A stretch of 60,008 nt of DNA from Bacillus sp. AFS041924 (GTDB lineage Bacteria; Bacillota; Bacilli; Bacillales; Bacillaceae_G). The stretch spans positions 1 through 60,008 of the forward strand of contig NZ_NULG01000006.1 in the NCBI RefSeq assembly GCF_002577195.1, written 5' to 3'. The translations under genes and the position numbers were made by a program. Numbering within the stretch: the first letter of the stretch is position 1; every line of letters starts with the position of its first letter. The notes beneath the pieces were generated by a model. That model made no database searches. It worked only from the letters and a program-made list of their open reading frames with translations, and had not been told where the DNA came from. Shown piece by piece: positions 8,190 through 16,370 of this stretch.

Positions 8190-9143
8190 TTGTCAAAGTT
8201 TGATAAAACAATGAAGAAAGAAATTGAAACTGTTGTTGATGATGCTACTGACTTTAAGGTCTCCAGTCGAAAGAAACGCCGTAATAGTGGGAGCTTTATT
8301 GTGTTTGTAGGTCCGGCTTTTCTAGTTTTTGCAGCATTAGTGCTTGTTCCTTTTTTGATGGGTTTGTATTATTCCTTTACGAATTGGAATGGGGTAGTCG
8401 GGAATATCCAATATGTGGGTTTTGATAATTACAAATACATATTCACACAAGATGCAGACTTTAAACAGTCTTTTATCATTACGACTAAGTATACATTTTT
8501 TGCGGTTATTTTAACGAATTTGATTGGTTTTGGCTTGGCTTTATTAGTTACAAAGGGGCTTAAATCAAGAAATATCCTAAGGACGATTTTCTTTTTACCT
8601 AATTTAATAGGTGGATTATTACTCGGTTTTATTTGGCAATTTATTTTTAATAAAGGGTTAACGTCATTAGGAGCGGCGTTAGGAATCGATTCGTTAATGC
8701 AATCATTGTTAGGTACTGCAAAAGGGGCTTTCTGGGCGATTATTATTGTAGCGATTTGGCAGGGTGCGGGTTATATTATGATCATTTATGTAGCAGCACT
8801 CCAAGGTGTACCACAGGAATTGATTGAAGCAGCTCAAGTAGACGGCGCAGATCGATTTACAACTTTAAGGAAAATCATCATTCCGATGGTGGCACCAGCT
8901 GTAACTGTATGTTTATTCTTAACTATTTCATGGTCTTTCAAGGTGTTTGATCAAAATCTGTCGCTTACTGGTGGTGGACCGTTTAAATCGACGGAAATGC
9001 TTGCGTTAAATATTTACACAGAAGCATTCGTAAATAATCGGTATGGATTAGGAGAAGCAAAAGCTATTGTCTTCTTCATTGTTGTCGCAGCTATTTCAAT
9101 TCTCCAAGTGTATATAACGAAGAAGAGGGAGGTTGAAGCATAG
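8190..9143 (+). CDS. Carbohydrate ABC transporter permease 1 (MalF/UgpA-like), cassette 1
   Basis: A 317-aa inner-membrane permease with six main helices and the EAA loop EAAQVDGADRFTTLRKIIIPM, which contacts the ATPase. The first 30 residues are charged and cytoplasmic. The TTG start follows GAAGGGAGGTACATAG. It overlaps the next permease by one base and belongs to a permease-permease-lipoprotein set closely paralogous to the one at 15.4-18.6 kb. No ATPase gene is nearby, so a shared MsmX-type ATPase is the likely energiser (established for such Bacillus systems, inferred here). There is no visible room for a promoter between the upstream terminator and this gene. Confidence 0.9.
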   Translation: MSKFDKTMKKEIETVVDDATDFKVSSRKKRRNSGSFIVFVGPAFLVFAALVLVPFLMGLYYSFTNWNGVVGNIQYVGFDNYKYIFTQDADFKQSFIITTKYTFFAVILTNLIGFGLALLVTKGLKSRNILRTIFFLPNLIGGLLLGFIWQFIFNKGLTSLGAALGIDSLMQSLLGTAKGAFWAIIIVAIWQGAGYIMIIYVAALQGVPQELIEAAQVDGADRFTTLRKIIIPMVAPAVTVCLFLTISWSFKVFDQNLSLTGGGPFKSTEMLALNIYTEAFVNNRYGLGEAKAIVFFIVVAAISILQVYITKKREVEA

Positions 9144-9973
9144 TGGAAAATGAGCGCTATACCGGACTGTCCTTTTTACTTGAACTGTTTGGGATTATAT
9201 TAGCAATCGTATTTCTAGTTCCTTTTTACTATGTATTAGGAAACTCGTTTAAATCCTTTTCAGATATTTTGCAAAATACATCGTCATTACCCAAAACTTT
9301 TGATTTTACAAATTACTCACAAGCAATCGTCATAATGGATTTTTGGAGAGCTCTGTTGAATTCTTTAATCGTAACGGTTGCTAGTAATGTTGTGATCGTA
9401 TTATTTTGCTCAATGGCAGCCTATAAACTTGTTCGCACAAAGCATAAAATCTCGACGATTATTTTTTTTATTTTTGTTGCGACAATGGTCATTCCATTTC
9501 AATCAATTATGATACCACTTGTCCGTGTTGGAAGTATATTTCATTTAATGAATAGTCATTATGGGCTTGTCGTGATGTATTTAGCATTTGGATCAGCATT
9601 ATCGATTTTTCTATATCACGGTTTTATAAAAGGAATTCCAATTGAACTAGAAGAAGCAGCAATTATTGATGGATGTTCACCGTTCATGGTTTTTTGGAAA
9701 GTGGTTTTCCCTTTATTAAAGCCAATCACCGTAACAATTGTGATTTTAAATACTTTATGGATTTGGAATGATTTCTTATTACCATCTTTAGTTTTACGCG
9801 ATCAAGAATTACGCACGATCCCACTGGCTACTTTTTATTTCTTTGGGGCATACACGAAACAATGGAATTTAGCACTAGCCGGATTGGTTTTAGGCATTAT
9901 GCCATTATTAATCTTTTTCTTTGCAGCACAAAAACAAATTATTCGCGGTATTACTAGCGGTTCAATAAAGTAA
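9143..9973 (+). CDS. Carbohydrate ABC transporter permease 2 (MalG/UgpE-like), cassette 1
   Basis: A 276-aa permease with six helices and the EAA motif EEAAIIDGCSPFMVFWKVVFPLLKP. The GTG start at 9143 overlaps the preceding TAG stop by one base, indicating translational coupling; the upstream coding end GAGGGAGGTTGAAGC supplies the ribosome-binding site. With its partner it forms the membrane channel for a sugar or oligosaccharide. Its paralog at 16370 has the same length and nearly the same motifs. Confidence 0.9.
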   Translation: MENERYTGLSFLLELFGIILAIVFLVPFYYVLGNSFKSFSDILQNTSSLPKTFDFTNYSQAIVIMDFWRALLNSLIVTVASNVVIVLFCSMAAYKLVRTKHKISTIIFFIFVATMVIPFQSIMIPLVRVGSIFHLMNSHYGLVVMYLAFGSALSIFLYHGFIKGIPIELEEAAIIDGCSPFMVFWKVVFPLLKPITVTIVILNTLWIWNDFLLPSLVLRDQELRTIPLATFYFFGAYTKQWNLALAGLVLGIMPLLIFFFAAQKQIIRGITSGSIK

Positions 9974-9983
9974 GGAGGATCAT

Positions 9984-11255
9984 ATGAATAAAAAATTATT
10001 TAAGTCGATAGCCGTTTTATCAACTAGTATGTTGTTGTTTACTGGATGTAATAAAAAAGAAGAAGAGAAAACGCCAGCTTCTGGTGAGAAAGTTACATTA
10101 AATATTTTTCAGTTTAAAGCTGAAATTGCTAAAGACCTCGAGGCTTTAGCGAAAGAATACCAAAAGGAAAATGAAAATGTAACGGTTAAGGTTCAAACAG
10201 TAGGTGGGGGAGCAGATTATGGAGCAGCTTTAAAAGCCCAATTTGCATCGGGAAATGAACCAGATATTTTCAATAATGGCGGATACCAAGAGGCCGTAAC
10301 TTGGAAGGACAAACTAGAAGACTTGTCTGATCAAGCGTGGGTGAAGGATTTATATCCAGAAACAGAAAAACCGATGACGGTTGATGGCAAATTACTAGGA
10401 ATGCCTATGAACACTGAAGGATATGGATTCATTTATAATAAAGATTTATTTGATAAAGCGGGAATTACAGAATTACCAAAAACATTAACTGAATTAGAAG
10501 AAGCAGCTAAAAAATTAAAAGCTGCTGGCATTACGCCTTTTTCAGTAGGATATGGTGAGTGGTGGATTTTAGGAATTCATTTATTAAATATTCCATTCGC
10601 ACAACAACCAGATCCAGACAAATTTATCGCCGACTTAAATGCAGGAAAAGCAAAAATTCCTGATAATGAAAAATTTAAGGAGTTTATCAAATTATTTGAT
10701 CTAACGATTCAATATGGAAATAAAAATCCATTAACAACTGATTACAATACACAAGTTACAAACTTTGCATCTGGAAAAACTGCAATGATGCAACAAGGAA
10801 ACTGGACGCAAGGTATGATTGATGGAATTACAAAAGATATGAAGCTCGGCCTTTTACCAATACCAATTAATGATGATAAAGACGCAATGGATAAAATTCC
10901 AGTCGGAGTACCGAATAACTGGGTAGTTAACAAAAATTCAAAAAACAAAGAAGAAGCGAAGAAGTTTTTAAATTGGATGGTTTCTTCTGACACAGGTAAA
11001 AATTATATTGTAGAAAAGTTTAAATTCATCCCAGCTGTTAAAACAATTGAAGGAAAAGGATTAGGGCCAATTGCTGACGATATTCAAAAGTACTCAGCAG
11101 AAGGAAAAGTACTTTCATGGAACTGGTTCAAGTATCCGAATGGTGCAACAAACGAATTTGGTGCCTCAATGCAAGCTTATGTCGGTGGACAAAAAAATCC
11201 ACAACAATTACTACAATCGCTTCAAGATACTTGGGACAAGTTGAAGAATCAATAA
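9984..11255 (+). CDS. Extracellular sugar-binding lipoprotein, cassette 1
   Basis: A 423-aa family 1 solute-binding protein. The signal peptide ends in the lipobox LFTGC with Cys22 as the lipidated residue. The mature part contains the ligand-domain text FASGNEPDIFNNGG and MPMNTEGYGFIYNKDLFDKAGI typical of maltose/oligosaccharide binders. It starts 10 nt after the permease behind AAGGAGGATCAT. Length equals that of the paralog at 17331. The substrate is a carbohydrate but cannot be named. Confidence 0.9.
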   Translation: MNKKLFKSIAVLSTSMLLFTGCNKKEEEKTPASGEKVTLNIFQFKAEIAKDLEALAKEYQKENENVTVKVQTVGGGADYGAALKAQFASGNEPDIFNNGGYQEAVTWKDKLEDLSDQAWVKDLYPETEKPMTVDGKLLGMPMNTEGYGFIYNKDLFDKAGITELPKTLTELEEAAKKLKAAGITPFSVGYGEWWILGIHLLNIPFAQQPDPDKFIADLNAGKAKIPDNEKFKEFIKLFDLTIQYGNKNPLTTDYNTQVTNFASGKTAMMQQGNWTQGMIDGITKDMKLGLLPIPINDDKDAMDKIPVGVPNNWVVNKNSKNKEEAKKFLNWMVSSDTGKNYIVEKFKFIPAVKTIEGKGLGPIADDIQKYSAEGKVLSWNWFKYPNGATNEFGASMQAYVGGQKNPQQLLQSLQDTWDKLKNQ

Positions 11256-11265
11256 GTAAAGGTTG

Positions 11266-11304
11266 AAGACAAATCTTATTTTGAAATAGGATTTGTCTTT
11301 TTTT
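11266..11304 (+). terminator. Intrinsic terminator of ABC cassette 1
   Basis: AAGACAAATCTTATTT pairs with AAATAGGATTTGTCTT, followed by a T run. Confidence 0.88.
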
Positions 11305-11426
11305 ATGGAAGATTTTGTACGATGTATACATGCAGTTATTTTGATATAGTAATTATCAACCTGTAAAAGTGAAATCCTGAGGTTAACCTAGATAAATAGA
11401 TTAATAGTAAGGGAGAGTAATCTAAC

Positions 11427-12473
11427 ATGAAAAAATCGATAAAAAACGTTATTCTATCTACAGCGATTGTCTTTTCTTTAGGAACAGTAGTCGGACCAGC
11501 TAATGCGGCATCTGTTACGTATAAAGTTAAAAAAGGGGACACGCTTTACAAACTTTCAAAAACATATAAAACAACTGTTGCAGAAATTAAAAAGCTAAAT
11601 AAATTAAAATCGAACACAATTCTAATTGGACAAAAATTAACTATTCCTACAAAAATGAAAGTTGCTACAAAGAAACCAGCTACACAAACAATTAGTCCAG
11701 TAAAGCTTCCAGCAAGTGAACCAGTTAAAAAGATGGCACTAGAAATTACATCCTGGTATGAAACGTCATCATCTGAAGCGGATGCATTTGGTACAACTAG
11801 TGGAAACTTCGACGGAGCAGGATTATCATTTGGAGCACTTCAAGAAAATTTCGGGACAGAGACTTTACAACCAATTATGAAAAATATGTTTAAAAATCAT
11901 AATGATGTAGTTTTAAAAGCTTTCAATGGAGATATGGATTCTTATAACACATTCAAAGATGTCATTTTAAACAAATCAACAAAAGAACAGGTAGCTTGGG
12001 GAGATTCAATTAGCGATCCTAAGGATAAATACCAAGTGGTAGAACCTTGGAAGACATATTTTAAAAAATTAGGTACAAGCCAAGAATGCATTGATGAACA
12101 AATTAATGCTTCAAAGTGGTATTTTGACCAAGCCGAAAAGTACTACCAAACATTCGGATTATGGACAAAACGAGGATATGCACTAATGTTTGATATCTTC
12201 GTACAAAGTGGTGCAATCTCAGACAAAACGAAAAATTTAATACTAGATGACTTTAAAAAGATCGATACAAAAAATTTAACAAGAGAACAAATCGAAACGA
12301 AAAAAATGAATATCATCGTTAACCGTCGTGCTGCAGATGTAAATCCACAATGGAGAGAAACATGGAAGTCTAGAAAATCAGTTATTGCTAACGGTAGTGG
12401 AACTGTTGTTGGATACGGAGACTTTTTTGATGTAACTCCTTATGGTGCTACGTTGACGCATGTGAATAAATAA
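11427..12473 (+). CDS. Secreted LysM protein with GH46/chitosanase-like catalytic domain
   Basis: A 348-aa secreted protein. A signal peptide (1 to about 27, ending GPANA) is followed by one LysM module (about 31-75, YKVKKGDTLYKLS to GQKLTIP), a Thr/Pro/Lys linker, and a domain from about 100 to the end. That domain begins LEITSWYETSSSEADAFG and continues FDGAGLSFGALQ. The spacing of Glu112 and Asp129 resembles the general acid and base pair of GH46 chitosanases, so it is probably a lysozyme-fold glycosidase acting on the wall or chitosan. The family call is from motif layout only. The start is behind AGGGAGAGTAATCTAAC. Confidence 0.68.
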   Translation: MKKSIKNVILSTAIVFSLGTVVGPANAASVTYKVKKGDTLYKLSKTYKTTVAEIKKLNKLKSNTILIGQKLTIPTKMKVATKKPATQTISPVKLPASEPVKKMALEITSWYETSSSEADAFGTTSGNFDGAGLSFGALQENFGTETLQPIMKNMFKNHNDVVLKAFNGDMDSYNTFKDVILNKSTKEQVAWGDSISDPKDKYQVVEPWKTYFKKLGTSQECIDEQINASKWYFDQAEKYYQTFGLWTKRGYALMFDIFVQSGAISDKTKNLILDDFKKIDTKNLTREQIETKKMNIIVNRRAADVNPQWRETWKSRKSVIANGSGTVVGYGDFFDVTPYGATLTHVNK

Positions 12474-12484
12474 GTTACTTGATG

Positions 12485-12517
12485 ATGGAGTCCTAGATTT
12501 TGGACTTCTTTTTTTTG
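12485..12517 (+). terminator. Weak intrinsic terminator after LysM gene
   Basis: GGAGTCC and GGACTTC form a short stem around TAGATTTT, followed by a long T run. It closely resembles the terminator at 13059. Confidence 0.7.
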
Positions 12518-12698
12518 TTTGCGAACACTTTTTGAACGGTATTGATTAATTTGTGAACTTGGCTTAATTAACAGCAGACGAGGTAATACGCATATTTCTC
12601 TTAATAAATTTTAATAATAAGGAATATTATCCATTAAAATATGTTAATCTTACTATACTTAGCTTTTAGCTAAATTTACTTCTTAGGAGAGATCTATC

Positions 12699-13046
12699 GT
12701 GCAGTGGTATTTAAAAGGATTAAAGAATTATGTCGGATTTCATGGTAGAGCGAGTCGTACAGAATATTGGATGTTCATGTTGATTAATGCTATTATTACT
12801 ATTTTACTTTCAATAGTTGAGAAGCTTGTTAACCTTGATGATATTCTTTCGGGAATCTATGGCTTATTAACATTGCTGCCTTTAATAGCAGTCGGTGTTC
12901 GCAGGTTACATGATATTGGTAAAAGTGGTTGGTGGTATTTAATTGGGTTAATTCCGATTATCGGATCAATCATTCTGATCGTATGGGCATGTTTTAGAAG
13001 TGAAGATCATGAGAATCGTTTTGGACCAGTTCCAAGTAATAGATAA
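12699..13046 (+). CDS. DUF805 family membrane protein, copy 1
   Basis: A 115-aa DUF805 protein: N-terminal WYLKGLKNYVGFHGRASRTEYW, three or four hydrophobic helices, the signature VGVRRLHDIGKSGWWYL, and a short polar tail ending NRFGPVPSNR. The GTG start follows TTAGGAGAGATCTATC. A second DUF805 gene lies 760 bp downstream with the same leader style, so the two are probably a local duplication. The function of DUF805 proteins is unknown; they are small membrane proteins of bacteria and phages. Confidence 0.9.
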   Translation: MQWYLKGLKNYVGFHGRASRTEYWMFMLINAIITILLSIVEKLVNLDDILSGIYGLLTLLPLIAVGVRRLHDIGKSGWWYLIGLIPIIGSIILIVWACFRSEDHENRFGPVPSNR

Positions 13047-13058
13047 GTTCTTTGATGG

Positions 13059-13086
13059 GGAGTCCGTGATTTTGGACTCCTTTTTT
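13059..13086 (+). terminator. Intrinsic terminator after DUF805 copy 1
   Basis: GGAGTCC, then GTGATTTT, then GGACTCC followed by TTTTTT. Confidence 0.88.
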
Positions 13087-13131
13087 GATTTGACTGACTT
13101 AAAAGCTGGACTATGGAAACGCTTTGAAATG

Positions 13132-13164
13132 AAAAAACCTGTATCCAATAAAGGACACAGGTTT
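13132..13164 (-). terminator. Intrinsic terminator of the VanZ-like gene
   Basis: On the minus strand AACCTGTGTCC pairs with GGATACAGGTT, followed by a T run, just past the VanZ stop. Confidence 0.82.
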
Positions 13165-13178
13165 GATTATTGCTTTAA

Positions 13179-13586
13179 TTATGTATTACTATCGTTGCTT
13201 AGCCATATGTGCATTGTAATCTTATATCCAATGTAAGTTCCTAAAGTATTTAATATAACATCATCTATATCTGACACTCTAAAAGACATCATAAATTGGA
13301 AAACTTCTATACTTACCGATAAAAATAAGCCAATACTAATAACTTTTTTTGATTTCATTATTGACGTTAAAATAATCCCAAATGGTACAAATAGCACGAT
13401 ATTACCAAAAATATTAACAATAAATGTTTTAATGTCAAACCCATTAAACATGTTGATGAATGGGATTAAATTTAATCCACCTTCAGCAACGCCTATTCCT
13501 AAAGAAGCGACCGGAAAAAAAGTAAACCTAATAATAAATAAAAGTGAAAAAATTAACAGTAAAAATTTTATGAAAATCGGCTTCAA
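13179..13586 (-). CDS. VanZ-like family membrane protein
   Basis: A 135-aa membrane protein with three or four helices. VanZ-family signatures are visible: NLIPFINMF, NIFGNIVLFVPFGIIL, SIEVFQFMM and the acidic run DIDDVILNTLGTYIGY. The TTG start at 13586 is supported by AGGAGCTATATT upstream. VanZ is known for low-level teicoplanin resistance, but most family members are of unknown role and this copy has no van genes beside it. It lies between the two DUF805 genes on the opposite strand. Confidence 0.85.
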   Translation of the reverse strand: MKPIFIKFLLLIFSLLFIIRFTFFPVASLGIGVAEGGLNLIPFINMFNGFDIKTFIVNIFGNIVLFVPFGIILTSIMKSKKVISIGLFLSVSIEVFQFMMSFRVSDIDDVILNTLGTYIGYKITMHIWLSNDSNT

Positions 13587-13805
13587 AATATAGCTCCTAA
13601 GAAAATGTTTTGTTACGAGGTTATTATACAGTAATTTTTTTGTAATTCCTCAACAAAATTTTCATACTACTTCATGCCTATATTTAGGCGTTTTTTTTTG
13701 TGTTAATTCAAAATAGATTCTCTAAAAATTAAAAATTAATAATGTTCATTGGGTATTCAGAATAGACTTAAATGTACCATATTTACTACTTAGGAGGGAT
13801 CCATC

Positions 13806-14147
13806 GTGGAATGGTATTTAAAAGTATTAAAAAACTATGCTGTATTCAATGGAAGAGCTCGAAGAACAGAGTATTGGATGTTTTTCCTGTTTAATGCCAT
13901 TATCACTATTATACTTTCATTTTTACAAAGTTTTGCCGATTTAGGTACGGTTTTAACTGGAATTTATGGACTTTTGACTTTGTTGCCGAGTTTAGCAGTT
14001 GGCGCACGTAGATTACATGATTCCGGTAGAAGTGGTTGGTGGCTGTTAATTGGTTTGATTCCGTTTATTGGTACGATTATTCTTATCGTTTTCTTCTGTT
14101 TGGATAGTGATGAGGGAGATAATCGATTTGGTGCTAGTCCTAAGTAA
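13806..14147 (+). CDS. DUF805 family membrane protein, copy 2
   Basis: A 113-aa paralog of the gene at 12699, sharing WYLKVLKNYAVFNGRARRTEYWMF, the GIYGLLTLLP helix and the signature GARRLHDSGRSGWWLL. The GTG start and the leader TTAGGAGGGATCCATC match copy 1, which suggests the duplication included the translation signals. The C-terminus is acidic (DSDEGDNRFG). Function unknown. Confidence 0.9.
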   Translation: MEWYLKVLKNYAVFNGRARRTEYWMFFLFNAIITIILSFLQSFADLGTVLTGIYGLLTLLPSLAVGARRLHDSGRSGWWLLIGLIPFIGTIILIVFFCLDSDEGDNRFGASPK

Positions 14148-14171
14148 TCGGGTTAAAGGTAACGAGGTAAG

Positions 14172-14201
14172 CCGCCTTATGTAAGGCGGTTTTTTTTTTT
14201 G
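14172..14201 (+). terminator. Intrinsic terminator after DUF805 copy 2
   Basis: CCGCCTTA, then TG, then TAAGGCGG followed by a run of eleven T residues. Confidence 0.92.
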
Positions 14202-14235
14202 CGTTCATAGGATTGTTTTACTATTTGGCAATCTA

Positions 14236-14281
14236 AAACAGCATCACCTTGTTAATTATCAATAACAAGGTGATGCTGTTT
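14236..14281 (-). terminator. Long perfect hairpin, likely terminator of lipoprotein gene
   Basis: AAACAGCATCACCTTGTTA and its exact reverse complement form a 19-bp stem with an 8-nt loop, just past the stop of the minus-strand lipoprotein. The T run on that strand is short (TTTTAGATT). Confidence 0.75.
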
Positions 14282-14291
14282 AGATAGTCCT

Positions 14292-14675
14292 TTAATTGTT
14301 CTTAGTAACACGTTTGAAGACAACATCTTTTTGATTTGCAAATACCAGTGTTGTGTCTGTTACTGTAATCGTTAATGTGTTTGTAGACCCTTTTGGGTTC
14401 ATTTTTACCTGTTTGTTTGTCGACGATTGAATTGTATAGTGACGATCGATGGTTTGCTCGTATGATCCCATTTTGGTGGTCGTCTTTAAAGTAATTAGAT
14501 GCGTTTTTTTATCTTCTTTCACTTCAATTAAATAATCAACTGAGTTATTCGATTTGGTCGTTTCGGTGTGATAAGTCCATTTTCCATACATTTTTTCTTC
14601 CGCTGCATGACGCTCACATGCACTAAGCAATATAAACAATAGCAACAGTAAAGAGAGAACAATTTTTTTCAACAT
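14292..14675 (-). CDS. Small secreted lipoprotein, function unknown
   Basis: A 127-aa protein with a clear lipoprotein signal peptide (MLKKIVLSLLLLLFILLSAC, Cys20). The mature part is beta-rich and Thr/Lys-rich, containing MYGKWTYHTETTKS and two strands resembling lipocalin-like stress lipoproteins, but I do not recognise the family. The start follows ACGGAGGTATT on the minus strand. It stands alone with its own hairpin downstream. Surface location is clear; role is not. Confidence 0.8.
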   Translation of the reverse strand: MLKKIVLSLLLLLFILLSACERHAAEEKMYGKWTYHTETTKSNNSVDYLIEVKEDKKTHLITLKTTTKMGSYEQTIDRHYTIQSSTNKQVKMNPKGSTNTLTITVTDTTLVFANQKDVVFKRVTKNN

Positions 14676-14909
14676 AATACCTCCGTATAATAAGCGTGCA
14701 AACAGAAAGCGAAAACGAATGGAATCACTAAACGGGTGATGTAAATGTATCGTTTCTATTATCCTTTGATCTATTTCTCCAATAAGAAATTATTAGAATT
14801 TATTCAATAATTATACCATTTAGTTCAAAAAAAATAGATGAGTAGGTAGCGTATTGTTCAATTAATTATGTAGTGTCGACAGAGCCTCCAACTACCAAGA
14901 AGAAAAATG

Positions 14910-14939
14910 AAAAAGGATCTTTAAGCAAGATCCTTTTTT
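14910..14939. terminator. Terminator 3' of the SR1P-like gene
   Basis: AAAAAGGATC and GATCCTTTTTT form a stem flanked by A and T runs, usable from either side. On the minus strand it lies 46 nt past the SR1P-like stop, so the transcript would be about 200 nt, the size of a dual-function small RNA. Confidence 0.85.
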
Positions 14940-14984
14940 CTAGATATTCATTTAAGTTTTTTTATATTAAAGTCTTGATCTATA

Positions 14985-15110
14985 TTATTTTGCAGTTGTA
15001 TTAGCTGTTCCTTTTTTGCATGTTTCGCAAGTTGAATAGATTTTCACAATTTTTTTATATTCCGCGTATTCAATTGTTTCTGCGCATTCTTTACAGATTA
15101 AAATTTGCAT
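14985..15110 (-). CDS. SR1P-like GapA-binding peptide (possible dual-function sRNA)
   Basis: A 41-codon ORF, beginning MQILICKECAETIEYAEYKK. The pattern I-C-x2-C-x2-TI-x3-E-x2-K-x4-Y-x2-C-x2-C matches what I recall of SR1P, the peptide encoded on the B. subtilis SR1 small RNA that binds glyceraldehyde-3-phosphate dehydrogenase GapA. A strong ribosome-binding site (AGGGGGTGTTTCTA) precedes the ATG and a terminator lies 46 nt past the stop. That fits a short monocistronic RNA which could also act by base pairing. The family match is by motif from memory; the antisense activity is inference. Confidence 0.6.
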   Translation of the reverse strand: MQILICKECAETIEYAEYKKIVKIYSTCETCKKGTANTTAK

Positions 15111-15378
15111 TAGAAACACCCCCTAAGCCCACTATATCACGTTCGATTCACTATTTCTCCAGGGACTTTACCTACCCTATGGACGCTTATTGTCCATGTC
15201 TAGAAAACGTTGTCATATCAAGGTTTTTGAGCAGAAATAGACGAGAAAAAATTTTTTCTAGAGATTAATAAAAAAACGTAAAAGTAAACAAAGGATCAGA
15301 AGTTCCGAATTTAAAAGAAGCCTAAATTAATAACGATGCAATTTAATCTAGTCAATATATTCCACCCTACTGTTCAAA

Positions 15379-15392
15379 TGAATACGTTTTCA
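15379..15392 (+). promoter_or_regulatory. cre-like CcpA site upstream of ABC cassette 2
   Basis: TGAATACGTTTTCA matches the catabolite-response consensus TGWAANCGNTNWCA at all but one fixed position. It lies just upstream of the likely start of the first permease, suggesting carbon catabolite repression by CcpA. Confidence 0.6.
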
Positions 15393-15434
15393 CAACTGGG
15401 GAGGTATTTTATGATGATAGTGGAGGTGTTACAG

Positions 15435-16370
15435 ATGATTGAAACGAAAAAAGTGATTGATTCAAATTTAACAGATGCCAAGACAATGAGGTCTTCTAAA
15501 AAATTAAGAGATTTTTTAAATTATCTTACGTTTGTAGGACCAGCAACTTTAGTATTTGCAGCGATCGTGTTAACGCCATTTTTAATAGGGTTTTTCTATT
15601 CATTTACTGAGTGGGATGGTGTAGCGGATTCTGCTAAGTGGGTCGGACTTGAAAATTATAAATACATTTTTACACAGGATAAAGATTTTATTCATTCATT
15701 TCTTTTAACTGGTAAATATACATTATTCGCGGTGATCTTGACCAATGTGATTGGTTTTGGTTTAGCGTTGATCGTGACTCAGGCATTAAAAACAAGTAAT
15801 ATTTTAAGAACGATCTTTTTCCTTCCGAATTTAATCGGTGGTTTATTATTAGGTTTCATTTGGCAGTTCATTTTTAATAAAGGTTTAATTTCGATTGGAC
15901 AGTTATTGCATTCAGACTTTTTACAAAGAGCACTTTTAGGAGAAGAAAAAGGTGCATTTTGGGCAATTGTTATCGTGGCGGTTTGGCAAGGTGCAGGTTA
16001 CATAATGGTTATTTATGTAGCGGCTCTGCAAGGTGTGCCACAGGAATTAATTGAAGCAGCTCAAATTGATGGTGCGAATAAATTCCAAGTGTTACGCAAA
16101 ATCGTTATTCCGATGGTAGCACCAGCTGTAACAGTTTGTTTATTCTTAACCATTTCATGGTCATTTAAAGTGTTTGATACAAACCTTTCATTAACGAATG
16201 GTGGACCGTTTAAGTCTACTGAGATGTTGGCTTTAAATATTTATACTGAGGCTTTTGTTAATAACCGTTATGGTTTAGGTGAAGCGAAAGCGATTGTTTT
16301 CTTCGTAGTCGTTGCGTTGATTTCGGTCATTCAAGTTTACATTACGAAGAAGAGGGAGGTTGAGGCATAA
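15435..16370 (+). CDS. Carbohydrate ABC transporter permease 1, cassette 2
   Basis: A 311-aa permease paralogous to the gene at 8190. Helices and the EAA loop EAAQIDGANKFQVLRKIVIPM are the same; the cytoplasmic N-terminus differs. The start at 15435 has GGAGGTG seven bases before it. An in-frame pair of ATGs at 15411/15414 also has GGGGAGG before it and cannot be excluded. The frame extends upstream to 15336, but that would translate through the cre site. It overlaps the next gene by one base. As in cassette 1, no ATPase is encoded nearby. Confidence 0.88.
   Translation: MIETKKVIDSNLTDAKTMRSSKKLRDFLNYLTFVGPATLVFAAIVLTPFLIGFFYSFTEWDGVADSAKWVGLENYKYIFTQDKDFIHSFLLTGKYTLFAVILTNVIGFGLALIVTQALKTSNILRTIFFLPNLIGGLLLGFIWQFIFNKGLISIGQLLHSDFLQRALLGEEKGAFWAIVIVAVWQGAGYIMVIYVAALQGVPQELIEAAQIDGANKFQVLRKIVIPMVAPAVTVCLFLTISWSFKVFDTNLSLTNGGPFKSTEMLALNIYTEAFVNNRYGLGEAKAIVFFVVVALISVIQVYITKKREVEA

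Noticed and set aside
12515-12585. Possible relic of a repeat array (GTGAACTTGGCTTAATTAAC)
   Set aside because: Only one clear core is present and the spacing to the next likeness is 18, not 21 nt.
13000-13236. 78-codon ORF between DUF805 copy 1 and VanZ
   Set aside because: It overlaps the end of the DUF805 gene, a terminator and the convergent VanZ gene, with no start signal.
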